Positions 1 to 5,594 of a DNA stretch of 5,612 nucleotides are shown here, piece after piece; positions within the stretch are counted from its first letter, which is position 1, and the number at the start of each line of letters is the position of its first letter. Origin of the DNA: an uncultured Eubacteriales bacterium (GTDB lineage: Bacteria; Bacillota; Clostridia; Oscillospirales; Oscillospiraceae); the NCBI GenBank assembly GCA_900320765.1, contig ONTN01000130.1:1-5612 (forward strand), read 5' to 3'. A program made the translations under genes and the position numbers. Below the pieces are notes generated by a model that saw nothing but the letters and a program-made list of their open reading frames with translations, had not been told where the DNA came from and made no database searches.

Positions 1-969
1 CAGATACAGGCGCTTCGCGACGCCTACGATCAGAATATGCTGACCTATCAGGCGGCGAGAGAGGATATAGCCCCGGTCTTCGAGGCTCAGCGTAACGCCA
101 CCGCGGCAGAATCAGAGAGGCAGAGAGCCGCCTTCAACGAGTACGCGGCCGCGAGGGGGCTCAACTCCGGCGCAGGAGGACAGGCTGAGCTTGCGAGGGG
201 TAACGTCCTCGCCGGAAACCTTAACGCTCTCAATACCGAGCAGGCGAGGCAGGAGACCGAGATCGACAGGTCGATAGCCGCGCTAAAGGCCCAGTATCAG
301 AACCAGATAGCTCAGGCGAAAGCAGATAACGACTATCAGAGGCTCGCGGAGCTTCTCACCGAATACCGCGCACAGGAGCAGAGCCTCGTCAACACGAGCG
401 CGAATCAGGCCGATGAGGATTACAAGGCCTGGGCGGCGCAGTATAACGCCTACCGCGACAGCGTCAGCGATAAGCAGTACGCCGAGCAGTTTAACTACCA
501 GAAGGAGCGCGACGCCGTATCGGACGATAGGTGGGAGCGGCAGTACGCCCTCTCAAGCTCGAAGCGCTCCGGAAGCTCCGGCGGAGGCAACAGCGCCAAA
601 AAGACCGGAGACAGCGGCGGCTCGGGCGAAGCATCATACACCGGCTCGCAGCTTGTGGACTATATGATCTCGCTCGGTAACGATGCCGACGCCTACGCAT
701 ATCTCTTAGGCCGCGGGTACAGAGCTGCGGACACAGAGAATATGTGGGACTTCTACCGCTTTGAGAAGGCGCGGAGAGCCAAGGAGGCCGAGGAGAACAA
801 GAGTAAGCCGGCTGAGGTCCCGCTTACCAAGGACAACTGGGAGATTTGGCACGCAAGCTATCTTCAGGGCGGCAGGGGCGACCCGGAAGCGAGATTCGAC
901 AGCTATGAGGATTACCTCGCGGCATGGAGAGAGTATCAAGAGGATAAAAAAAGAAGCGGCGGAGGCTGA
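1..969 (+). CDS. Helical phage virion-type protein, 5'-truncated by the window edge
   Basis: The frame is open from the first base. The first ATG (position 37) has no ribosome site in front of it, so the true start is upstream; 322 residues are visible, ending in TGA at 967-969. Residues are counted from base 1. Residues 1-180 are rich in Gln, Ala, Glu and Arg, look helical to coiled-coil, and contain the motif GLNSGAGGQ (from residue 53). Residues about 184-212 are a Ser/Gly/Lys linker. The C-terminal part is Trp/Tyr-rich and charged, ending in a basic Gly tail. I recall the GLNSG-type helical pattern from uncharacterised proteins of Clostridia prophage structural regions; that is memory, not a search. 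No enzyme motif is visible. A virion-internal or scaffold-like role beside the large gene that follows is an inference. The next gene starts two bases after the stop, so the two are probably translationally coupled. Confidence 0.8.
   Translation, partial: QIQALRDAYDQNMLTYQAAREDIAPVFEAQRNATAAESERQRAAFNEYAAARGLNSGAGGQAELARGNVLAGNLNALNTEQARQETEIDRSIAALKAQYQNQIAQAKADNDYQRLAELLTEYRAQEQSLVNTSANQADEDYKAWAAQYNAYRDSVSDKQYAEQFNYQKERDAVSDDRWERQYALSSSKRSGSSGGGNSAKKTGDSGGSGEASYTGSQLVDYMISLGNDADAYAYLLGRGYRAADTENMWDFYRFEKARRAKEAEENKSKPAEVPLTKDNWEIWHASYLQGGRGDPEARFDSYEDYLAAWREYQEDKKRSGGG
961..965 (+). promoter_or_regulatory. Shine-Dalgarno site for the 1044-residue gene
   Basis: GGAGG lies inside the last codons of the upstream gene, with six bases between it and the ATG at 972. 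It fixes the start of the large gene and suggests coupled translation, because the upstream stop (967-969) falls between the site and the start codon. Confidence 0.85.
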
Positions 970-971
970 GA

Positions 972-3900
972 ATGCCGGGCTTTGCACAATGGCTGACAAA
1001 TAATCGAGAATTAAAGAACGAGGAACCTGAGAAGCCCGCCGTGTCGGCTGGCTCATATTACAGGCAGACAGAGAATGAAACTCAGCCTGTGGCGCAATCA
1101 TTTGCACAATGGGCGGGGAGCGACCGCGGCGCCAAAATACTGGCACAAAGTAAGGCGGCCTCTGACTGGAAAACCTACGGTGCGGATTACGAGAGCTGGA
1201 TAGACGACGTGAACGCCTTCGGGAAAAACGCCTACGAATGGACGCAGAGCTGGAAGGACGCGGGCACGGCCTCGGTGCTTGTTTCTCAGAACAAAGAAAG
1301 CGCTTCCGCCCTCAAGAAGAGAGGGCAGGGGATATATAACTTCTTCACGAACTACGCCGATGATATCGACGCCGCAAACGGAGCGGGAACGGCTAAGAGC
1401 GTCCTCGACAGCATAACGAGCGCTCAGAAGGGGCTCGACGGCGCGCAGAGCTACGTTGACTACGTTACGCAGAGCTGGGCGGCAGCTCCGGACGCGGAGA
1501 CATACGGGAAGTATCAGGAATGGGCGCAGAACCCGAGAAGCGTTGAGGAGATAGAGGGGGAGATAGGGGAGCTTGCGCCGAGGGCCAAGGGCTTCTACGA
1601 CTACGCGCTCAGGGACACGCAGGACGTGAGCGACGAATATTACGCGCACCTTGAAAAATCAAAGAAGTTTCTCGAGGATCGCCTCACTACCCTTAGACAG
1701 GAGCTCAAATTCCGCCAGGATAACGAGACCTACGAGAAACAGCAGAAATGGAAGGAAAACCCGCGAAGCTCCGAGGAAGTAATGCGCGATATTGAGGAGC
1801 TTGCGCCGAGGGTCAAGGGCTTTTACGACTACGCGCTCAAGGACGCTCAGGACGTGAGCGACGAGTACTATGGCCACCTTTCCGAGACGCACAAAAGGCT
1901 TGAGAACGAGCTTAGCGACCTTAATGCAGAATACCAGTACCGGAAGTGGGCTGAATACGCAAAGTATAGCGAAAGCCCGGATTTTGCGGAAAAGAGCCAG
2001 TACACGCCCACGGGTTTCGGGAAAGAGGATATCAACTACGCCCCGAAGCTTGACAAAGCCTCTGCCCTCGTTCTCGCGGGCTTTGACCCCGTGACCGCGG
2101 CGGTTATTTACGGCGGGAGCAAGCTTCTCAACCCGGACGACGCCGACAGGGACAGAGAGATCACATACGGCCTCGTAAACAGAGACGCGGCCGCCTTTAC
2201 GCAGAACTTCACAAACAAGGCGCCGAACGAGGCCATACTCGGACAGCTCCCCACGGACGGCATCGAGTATTATCAGATGTCGCAGGACGAGCGGGCGACG
2301 TATAACTATCTCTACGCCACGGACAAAGCGAAGGCCGACGAGTATATGGAATGGCTCTACCCTCAGCTCACGGAGAGACAGAGAGACGCGGAGACGAAGG
2401 CGGTACACGACTGGACGCAGGAGAACGCCGCGCACGCCATAGTCGGAAACGTCGCCTCGGTGCTTGCCTCGCCGCTCAAGGCGCTATCCTACGGCTCACA
2501 GGTCGCGGATCTCATCAACACCGGGAAGATAGACGAGAACGCGGGGTATAACCGGTATTCTTACCTCAATAACGCAGTCAGAGAGGCGACAAGCGAAAAC
2601 TGGGGCGAGGTCGGCACGTTTGCTTATCAGACCGGAATGAGTATGGCGGACTTTCTTTGGAACGCCTTTATCACGGGCGGGCTCTCAGGAGCCGGAGCCG
2701 TGGCCGAAAACCTTTCCCTTGCCATAATGGGCGCGAGCTCGGCGGCCGATACCGTTATTGAGCAGAAGGACAGGGGTATGGACGACGCGAGAGCCTTTAC
2801 CCTCGGCACCGTCGCGGGGCTTGCGGAGATCGTGACCGAAAAGGTCTCCCTCGAAGCTCTACTTAATCCGGATCTCTCAAAAGGAGCGTTCGGTTACCTC
2901 GTTAAGAACGTCCTGGCCGAGGGCTCAGAGGAGGGAGCGAGCGATCTTATAAACGACTTTGCGGACGTACTATATGATCTCATAAGCGGACAAGACAAGA
3001 GCAAGTGGCTTGAGACGGTGAAGGCTTACCGGGCGCAGGGCTACACTGACAGCGAGGCCTTCGGGCGCGCTCTCGCGGACAGAGCGGGAGAGGTAGGCCT
3101 CGATATGCTCGGCGGCGCGCTCTCCGGCGGAGTGATGGCAGGCGGGTCGATTGCGATAAACGCGTATCAGAACGGTAAGCTCGTCAAAGAGGGGCTTAAA
3201 GCCCCGGAGGGCTCGGAGATAAGAAAAACCGCAGAGCAGATCCGGGCGGAGCTTAACGCAGGACAGAAGGTCAGCCAGGCGGAATACGAGAAGCTTGGGC
3301 AGCTTATAAACGCGAATACGCAGTTCCGGGATATCCTTAATACGGCGCTGAATGAACAAAACCCGGCGCAAAATGAGCAAAATAATAGCGTCTCTGAAGC
3401 GGAGACGGGAATTCAAGTAGGGAAAGCCACTATAATACATAATCCTTATTACGGCCTTACTCCAGCTTATAATGCTCCGATTAACCGGACGAAGCCTCAG
3501 ATTAGCACGGAGAGCGTAAATGCTGCAAATTCACAAATTGAGCAGGCACGAGCACAAGAAGCATCCGGCAAGAGCTTTAGAGGAATGCTTACTAAGCTGT
3601 ATGAAAAGGTTTTTGCCGACAACGGCGGGCAAAGAACTGTCGCGGTTAACGGCGTAACGATTGATGGAAAGCAATATTTAGTTACGATTAACAAGAGCGC
3701 AATAGGAAAAGTTGTTTCAGATAAGAATCTGTCGGGAGAGAAACTGGCCGTATTTAATAACCTCGATGAAATTGTTGAAAACGGCGAGTACGTCGGAAGC
3801 GGAGAATATATCCAGCATGGGAGTAAGCGAAAAGACACGATACGATTTGATTACTTTGAAACTCCCGTGATAATCGGAGAAAAACCATATATAGTTACTT

Positions 3901-4106
3901 ACGACGTAGAAGTATTTCCGTCGACAAATAACTACCGTACGCACAGGGTAATTAACGAAATGGACCTTGTACCCGCTGACCTCACCGACCCAGGTACTCA
4001 CCTGGCGCAGGGCGTAGCGGAACAAAGTCCATCTACTCAAACTATACCACAGACCAGCGCCAACAGTCAAGGGGAAAATGCGGCCATGTCACCGAAGAGA
4101 TCGTGA
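972..4106 (+). CDS. Large phage polyvalent protein with C-terminal LPD3/PBECR-like domain
   Basis: The product has 1044 residues; the start is set by GGAGG six bases upstream. Domains in order: a Trp/Tyr-rich helical N-terminus (1-173) with FAQW twice; two 76-residue repeats (174-249 and 250-325); a middle region with apolar Gly/Ala-rich stretches near 363-380, 486-515, 557-595 and 709-732, and an acidic AEGSEEGASD motif near 650; a charged helix and Gln/Asn-rich linker (about 740-865); a compact C-terminal domain (869-1001) with RFDYFETPV, IVTYDVEVFP and NNYRTHRVI; then a Ser/Gln/Pro-rich tail. The C-terminal domain resembles LPD3/PBECR domains of phage polyvalent proteins, which are BECR-fold nuclease-like; this is recognised by eye. 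The middle region matches my memory of large proteins common in Clostridia prophages. Inferred role: a virion-packaged protein ejected with the DNA, with apolar segments possibly meeting membranes and the C-terminus acting as an effector or toxin-like cargo. Catalytic residues cannot be assigned with certainty. Confidence 0.8.
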   Translation: MPGFAQWLTNNRELKNEEPEKPAVSAGSYYRQTENETQPVAQSFAQWAGSDRGAKILAQSKAASDWKTYGADYESWIDDVNAFGKNAYEWTQSWKDAGTASVLVSQNKESASALKKRGQGIYNFFTNYADDIDAANGAGTAKSVLDSITSAQKGLDGAQSYVDYVTQSWAAAPDAETYGKYQEWAQNPRSVEEIEGEIGELAPRAKGFYDYALRDTQDVSDEYYAHLEKSKKFLEDRLTTLRQELKFRQDNETYEKQQKWKENPRSSEEVMRDIEELAPRVKGFYDYALKDAQDVSDEYYGHLSETHKRLENELSDLNAEYQYRKWAEYAKYSESPDFAEKSQYTPTGFGKEDINYAPKLDKASALVLAGFDPVTAAVIYGGSKLLNPDDADRDREITYGLVNRDAAAFTQNFTNKAPNEAILGQLPTDGIEYYQMSQDERATYNYLYATDKAKADEYMEWLYPQLTERQRDAETKAVHDWTQENAAHAIVGNVASVLASPLKALSYGSQVADLINTGKIDENAGYNRYSYLNNAVREATSENWGEVGTFAYQTGMSMADFLWNAFITGGLSGAGAVAENLSLAIMGASSAADTVIEQKDRGMDDARAFTLGTVAGLAEIVTEKVSLEALLNPDLSKGAFGYLVKNVLAEGSEEGASDLINDFADVLYDLISGQDKSKWLETVKAYRAQGYTDSEAFGRALADRAGEVGLDMLGGALSGGVMAGGSIAINAYQNGKLVKEGLKAPEGSEIRKTAEQIRAELNAGQKVSQAEYEKLGQLINANTQFRDILNTALNEQNPAQNEQNNSVSEAETGIQVGKATIIHNPYYGLTPAYNAPINRTKPQISTESVNAANSQIEQARAQEASGKSFRGMLTKLYEKVFADNGGQRTVAVNGVTIDGKQYLVTINKSAIGKVVSDKNLSGEKLAVFNNLDEIVENGEYVGSGEYIQHGSKRKDTIRFDYFETPVIIGEKPYIVTYDVEVFPSTNNYRTHRVINEMDLVPADLTDPGTHLAQGVAEQSPSTQTIPQTSANSQGENAAMSPKRS
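1491..1946 (+). repeat. Tandem 76-residue protein repeat inside the large gene
   Basis: Two adjacent units of exactly 228 bp (1491-1718 and 1719-1946) encode residues 174-249 and 250-325. Counting by hand, 45 of 76 residues are identical with no gap. The best-conserved blocks are NPRS, ELAPR, KGFYDYAL and QDVSDEYY, followed by a charged helix. The spacing without any indel shows an in-frame duplication that has since diverged. The pattern suggests a helical bundle or coiled-coil module. Confidence 0.93.
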
Positions 4107-4740
4107 AAGAGTTTATGAGCAATCTTGTCACTCCAAAACCGGGAAGCGCTGCTGCCAAAAACGTGGAGTTTGCCGAGAGCGAATATGGGATAAAAGCCTA
4201 CGTGGTTAAGAAAGAAGTATGGAATAAATATTCTTTTTCTGATATGTTGACCAGCCGGAACGGCGCAATATATATGAGCGAAGAAATAGACTATACAGAC
4301 GGTATAGAGCACGAGGCGACACATATCATGAAGCAGGACCGCTTTGATCCGTATCTGGACTTTCTTGAGAGGACGCCAGATTATGTGAATATGTATTCGC
4401 CAAAGGTAAGAAATCTTCTCCAAAAGATATTTAATCACGTTAAACCGTCAGATCGGTTGGACATAAGCGAGCTTGCAGACAATGATAGCCTTAGGCTTCG
4501 CTTGTATGACGAGGTAAACGCGACGCTGTACGGACATCTTGCGAACGGGCAAATAGAAAGAAAAAGGAAAAGAGAAGGAGCTCCCGATGAAATAATAAAC
4601 CTCAACGAGATACTGTACGATTTAGAGGATTATACCGCTCAGATGCGTGCACTCCACGAGGAATACAAGAGCATGAAGAGAAGAAAAGCTAAAGTTGAAA
4701 CTTTTTTCGACGACGGGTATAATAAAGAAAACAGCACAAG
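3340..4740 (+). other. AT-rich cassette within a GC-rich operon
   Basis: Hand counts of 60-base lines give 67% GC at 2401-2460, but 40% at 3421-3480, 33% at 3661-3720, 47% at 4261-4320 and 30% at 4381-4440. GC then rises to 52% at 4921-4980 and 62% at 5341-5400. The low-GC stretch starts near the Gln/Asn-rich linker of the large gene and ends near the G7 tract before the 84-residue gene. Edges are approximate. It holds the nuclease-like domain and nearly all of the metalloprotease-like domain, consistent with a cassette of different origin. Confidence 0.75.
3576..3965 (+). other. LPD3/PBECR-like (BECR-fold nuclease-like) domain region
   Basis: This stretch encodes residues 869-1001 of the large protein. 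It reads as an alpha-plus-beta domain: a short helix (FRGMLTKLYEKVF), strands around TVAVNGVTIDGKQYLVTI, a helix with EKLAVFNNLDEIVENGEY, then strands RFDYFETPVII, PYIVTYDVEVFP and a final YRTHRVINEM. Published work on phage and conjugative-element polyvalent proteins groups such domains (LPD3, PBECR) with the Barnase-EndoU-ColicinE5/D-RelE fold. Conserved polar residues that could be catalytic include the H in the IQHGSKRK stretch and the R-T-H near the end. Assignment by pattern only; a profile search against Pfam LPD/PBECR families would decide it. Confidence 0.55.
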
Positions 4741-5092
4741 GGGGGGAGATTATGGAGAGGAAACCGTTCGACGAAGAGGAGCTTTTTCATTATCTCATGA
4801 CGGAGGAGGAGCGAGTAGCGAAGCTATCACTGGAGGAACTGGAGAAGTATATGCGGGAGCAAGAAGCAATAGCGAAATTCCTGTGGCCGAGGGAGAAGCC
4901 CGAACATCCTCAGTGGCTGCTCCAACTGCTGGAGGAGAAAAAGAAAGAAGCCCGAGCACAGTCGAACGATACCGCCGAAAGCTTGAAGACGAACGGACAA
5001 AACTAAAGGTCAAAAAGCTGAAGCTTGCACAGGGACGCGCGATGAGGGCGATAGAGCTTGAGGAGAAGTATAAGGAGAATACGAGGGGATAA
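4103..5092 (+). CDS. Putative zincin metalloprotease-like phage protein (HEATH motif)
   Basis: The product has 329 residues. The start is GTG, overlapping the upstream stop as GTGA; ATG at 4115 is a possible alternative, and neither has a strong ribosome site. Residues 1-145 form the recognisable domain: KPGSAAAKNVEF, then H70-E71-A72-T73-H74 (a HExxH zinc-binding pattern), then DEVNATLYGH, where E137 could be a third zinc ligand as in gluzincins. I recall similar domains with HExxH followed by DE(V/L)NA in Clostridia phage polyvalent proteins. Residues 145-205 are charged and helical. Residues about 213-280 are unusually rich in Gly, Ala, Ser and Glu and overlap the 84-residue gene in another frame, so they may be read-through rather than a selected domain. 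Residues 280-329 are a basic helical tail. Protease activity and delivery into the host are inferences. No signal peptide is visible. The frame is open upstream to 3980, so the gene may have been split from the large protein. Confidence 0.7.
   Translation: MKEFMSNLVTPKPGSAAAKNVEFAESEYGIKAYVVKKEVWNKYSFSDMLTSRNGAIYMSEEIDYTDGIEHEATHIMKQDRFDPYLDFLERTPDYVNMYSPKVRNLLQKIFNHVKPSDRLDISELADNDSLRLRLYDEVNATLYGHLANGQIERKRKREGAPDEIINLNEILYDLEDYTAQMRALHEEYKSMKRRKAKVETFFDDGYNKENSTRGGDYGEETVRRRGAFSLSHDGGGASSEAITGGTGEVYAGARSNSEIPVAEGEARTSSVAAPTAGGEKERSPSTVERYRRKLEDERTKLKVKKLKLAQGRAMRAIELEEKYKENTRG
4740..4748 (+). promoter_or_regulatory. G-rich ribosome-binding site with G7 tract
   Basis: Seven consecutive G (4740-4746) followed by AG, then three bases before the ATG at 4752, give a strong purine-rich Shine-Dalgarno region. 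This supports 4752 rather than the earlier in-frame ATG at 4695 as the start of the 84-residue gene. The tract also lies inside the metalloprotease-like gene, where a gain or loss of one G would change its frame. Confidence 0.7.
4752..5006 (+). CDS. 84-residue acidic helical protein, overlapping the metalloprotease-like gene
   Basis: I do not recognise this protein. It starts at ATG 4752 behind a G-rich ribosome site and ends in TAA at 5004-5006. The sequence is natural in composition: MERKPFDEEELFHYLMTEEE, then alternating Glu/Leu/Lys helices, a Trp-Pro-Arg segment (FLWPREKPEHPQWLL) near the middle, and a Lys/Glu-rich tail. Codon choice looks ordinary for the region (GAG, CTG, AAG common), whereas the other frame over the same bases gives Gly/Ala/Ser-rich low-complexity sequence. 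That makes this the better-supported reading frame for 4752 to about 4945. The Leu/Glu heptad-like pattern suggests helix pairing. It may be a small structural or chaperone-like phage protein. A possible -1 slip near 4940-4946 would extend it to about 113 residues, ending at 5092. Confidence 0.7.
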   Translation: MERKPFDEEELFHYLMTEEERVAKLSLEELEKYMREQEAIAKFLWPREKPEHPQWLLQLLEEKKKEARAQSNDTAESLKTNGQN

Positions 5093-5161
5093 ATGAAGAA
5101 CGTAAAGGAAGTATTTAACGCGGCGATGGCGCTGATGGACGAGCTTGACGGCGAAGTATAA
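5093..5161 (+). pseudogene. 22-codon stub of the 137-residue gene, from the tandem duplication
   Basis: ATG at 5093 directly follows the TAA of the upstream gene (5090-5092) and has the same GAGG ribosome site as the intact gene. It encodes the same first 20 residues (MKNVKEVFNAAMALMDELDG), then Glu-Val and a TAA at 5159-5161, where copy 2 of the 88-bp repeat begins out of frame. It is probably translated by coupling but is unlikely to have a function. It could act as a short leader before the true start 19 bases downstream of its stop. Confidence 0.85.
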
Positions 5162-5170
5162 GGAGAATAC

Positions 5171-5174
5171 GAGG
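5171..5174 (+). promoter_or_regulatory. Shine-Dalgarno site for the 137-residue gene (copy 2)
   Basis: GAGG lies six bases before the ATG at 5181; an identical site in copy 1 (5083-5086) serves the 22-codon stub. A further AAGGAG (5160-5165) is about 15 bases from the start and probably too far to be the main site. Confidence 0.65.
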
Positions 5175-5180
5175 GGATAA

Positions 5181-5594
5181 ATGAAGAACGTAAAGGAAGT
5201 ATTTAACGCGGCGATGGCGCTGATGGACGAGCTTGACGGCGCGGGCAAGGCGCAGACGAGGGACACGAAGGAGTACGAGAAACGGACTCCGGGGATAATG
5301 GAAACGCTGATGGCGGAGAAGAGACTTTTCTTCGGGGAGCGCGGTTTTTGGGCGCCGATAGAGAGCATGGAGGACGACGTTACGGGAGCGGACGACGTGT
5401 ACGCGATGGGCGTAATGCAGTACGGTCTTGCGGCGAAGCTGCTCGTTGACGAGAACCCGCGGGCTGCGAGCTTTTACCACGAGAAGTATGAGGAGAACAG
5501 GAGGCTGTACGCGCTGAGGGAGAGGGGCGAGATCGGGAAGATCGAGGACCTCTACGGCGGAATAGAGTACGGCGAGTTTTCCCGCTGGAAGTGA
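5181..5594 (+). CDS. 137-residue small phage protein, possibly head-tail or connector type
   Basis: The gene starts at ATG 5181 behind GAGG and ends in TGA at 5592-5594. Visible pattern: an N-terminal helix (MKNVKEVFNAAMALMDELDG), an acidic loop leading to Y32-E-K-R-T-P37-G-I and a helix (METLMAEKRLFF), a W57-A-P-I segment, an acidic DD turn (71-72), then G77-V-M-Q-Y-G-L-A-A-K-L-L, E91-N-P, and a C-terminal helix with FYHEKYEENRR. The order 'MDEL ... Y..RTP ... PI ... GV..YGLAA.LL.DE.P..ASF...YEE' matches my memory of small proteins in Clostridia phage structural operons, thought by position to be connector or head-completion proteins. The function is not established from the sequence. No active site, membrane segment or signal peptide is seen. 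The remaining 18 bases to the window end hold no visible start. GC is back to about 62% here (hand count of 5341-5400). Confidence 0.8.
   Translation: MKNVKEVFNAAMALMDELDGAGKAQTRDTKEYEKRTPGIMETLMAEKRLFFGERGFWAPIESMEDDVTGADDVYAMGVMQYGLAAKLLVDENPRAASFYHEKYEENRRLYALRERGEIGKIEDLYGGIEYGEFSRWK

Larger units (their letters stand above)
5065..5240 (+). repeat. Exact 88-bp tandem duplication
   Basis: Copy 1 is 5065-5152 and copy 2 is 5153-5240; they match at every base when compared by eye. Each copy carries the last codons and stop of the metalloprotease-like frame, the ribosome site, and the first 20 codons of the 137-residue gene. Eighty-eight is not a multiple of three, so copy 1 runs out of frame into copy 2 and stops. 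Removing one copy restores a direct TAA-ATG junction between the two genes. The absence of any difference suggests a very recent event or an assembly artefact. Confidence 0.97.

Noticed and set aside
874..882. RGD tripeptide in the first protein, a possible integrin-type binding motif
   Set aside because: A three-residue match in a charged region is expected by chance and the context is a phage structural protein.
1098..2435. Long minus-strand open frames (1098-1649, 1659-2435)
   Set aside because: Their products are Arg/Val/Leu-rich with no natural domain pattern and lie opposite a well-supported + strand gene; they mirror its codon bias.
3191..3205. Perfect hairpin GGGGCTTAAAGCCCC, possible terminator
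   Set aside because: It has no T tract after it and sits in the middle of the large open gene.
3431..3473. Two TATAAT hexamers (3431-3436 and 3468-3473) resembling -10 promoter boxes
   Set aside because: Neither has a good -35 hexamer at 16-18 bases upstream, and both lie in an AT-rich coding stretch where TATAAT is expected by chance.
4071..4080. GGGGAAAATG as a slippery sequence for a programmed -1 shift between the two large genes
   Set aside because: In the frame used (GGG GAA AAT) it does not fit the X-XXY-YYZ pattern, and the shifted pairing at GAA to GGA would be poor.
4695..4751. Earlier ATG (4695) as the start of the 84-residue gene
   Set aside because: No ribosome site lies before it, whereas ATG 4752 follows a strong G-rich site; the extra 19 residues also overlap a better-supported frame.
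5479..5506. Similarity between EKYEENRR in the last gene and EKYKENTR at the end of the metalloprotease frame
   Set aside because: The match is short and of low-complexity charged helix type; probably convergence rather than a repeat.
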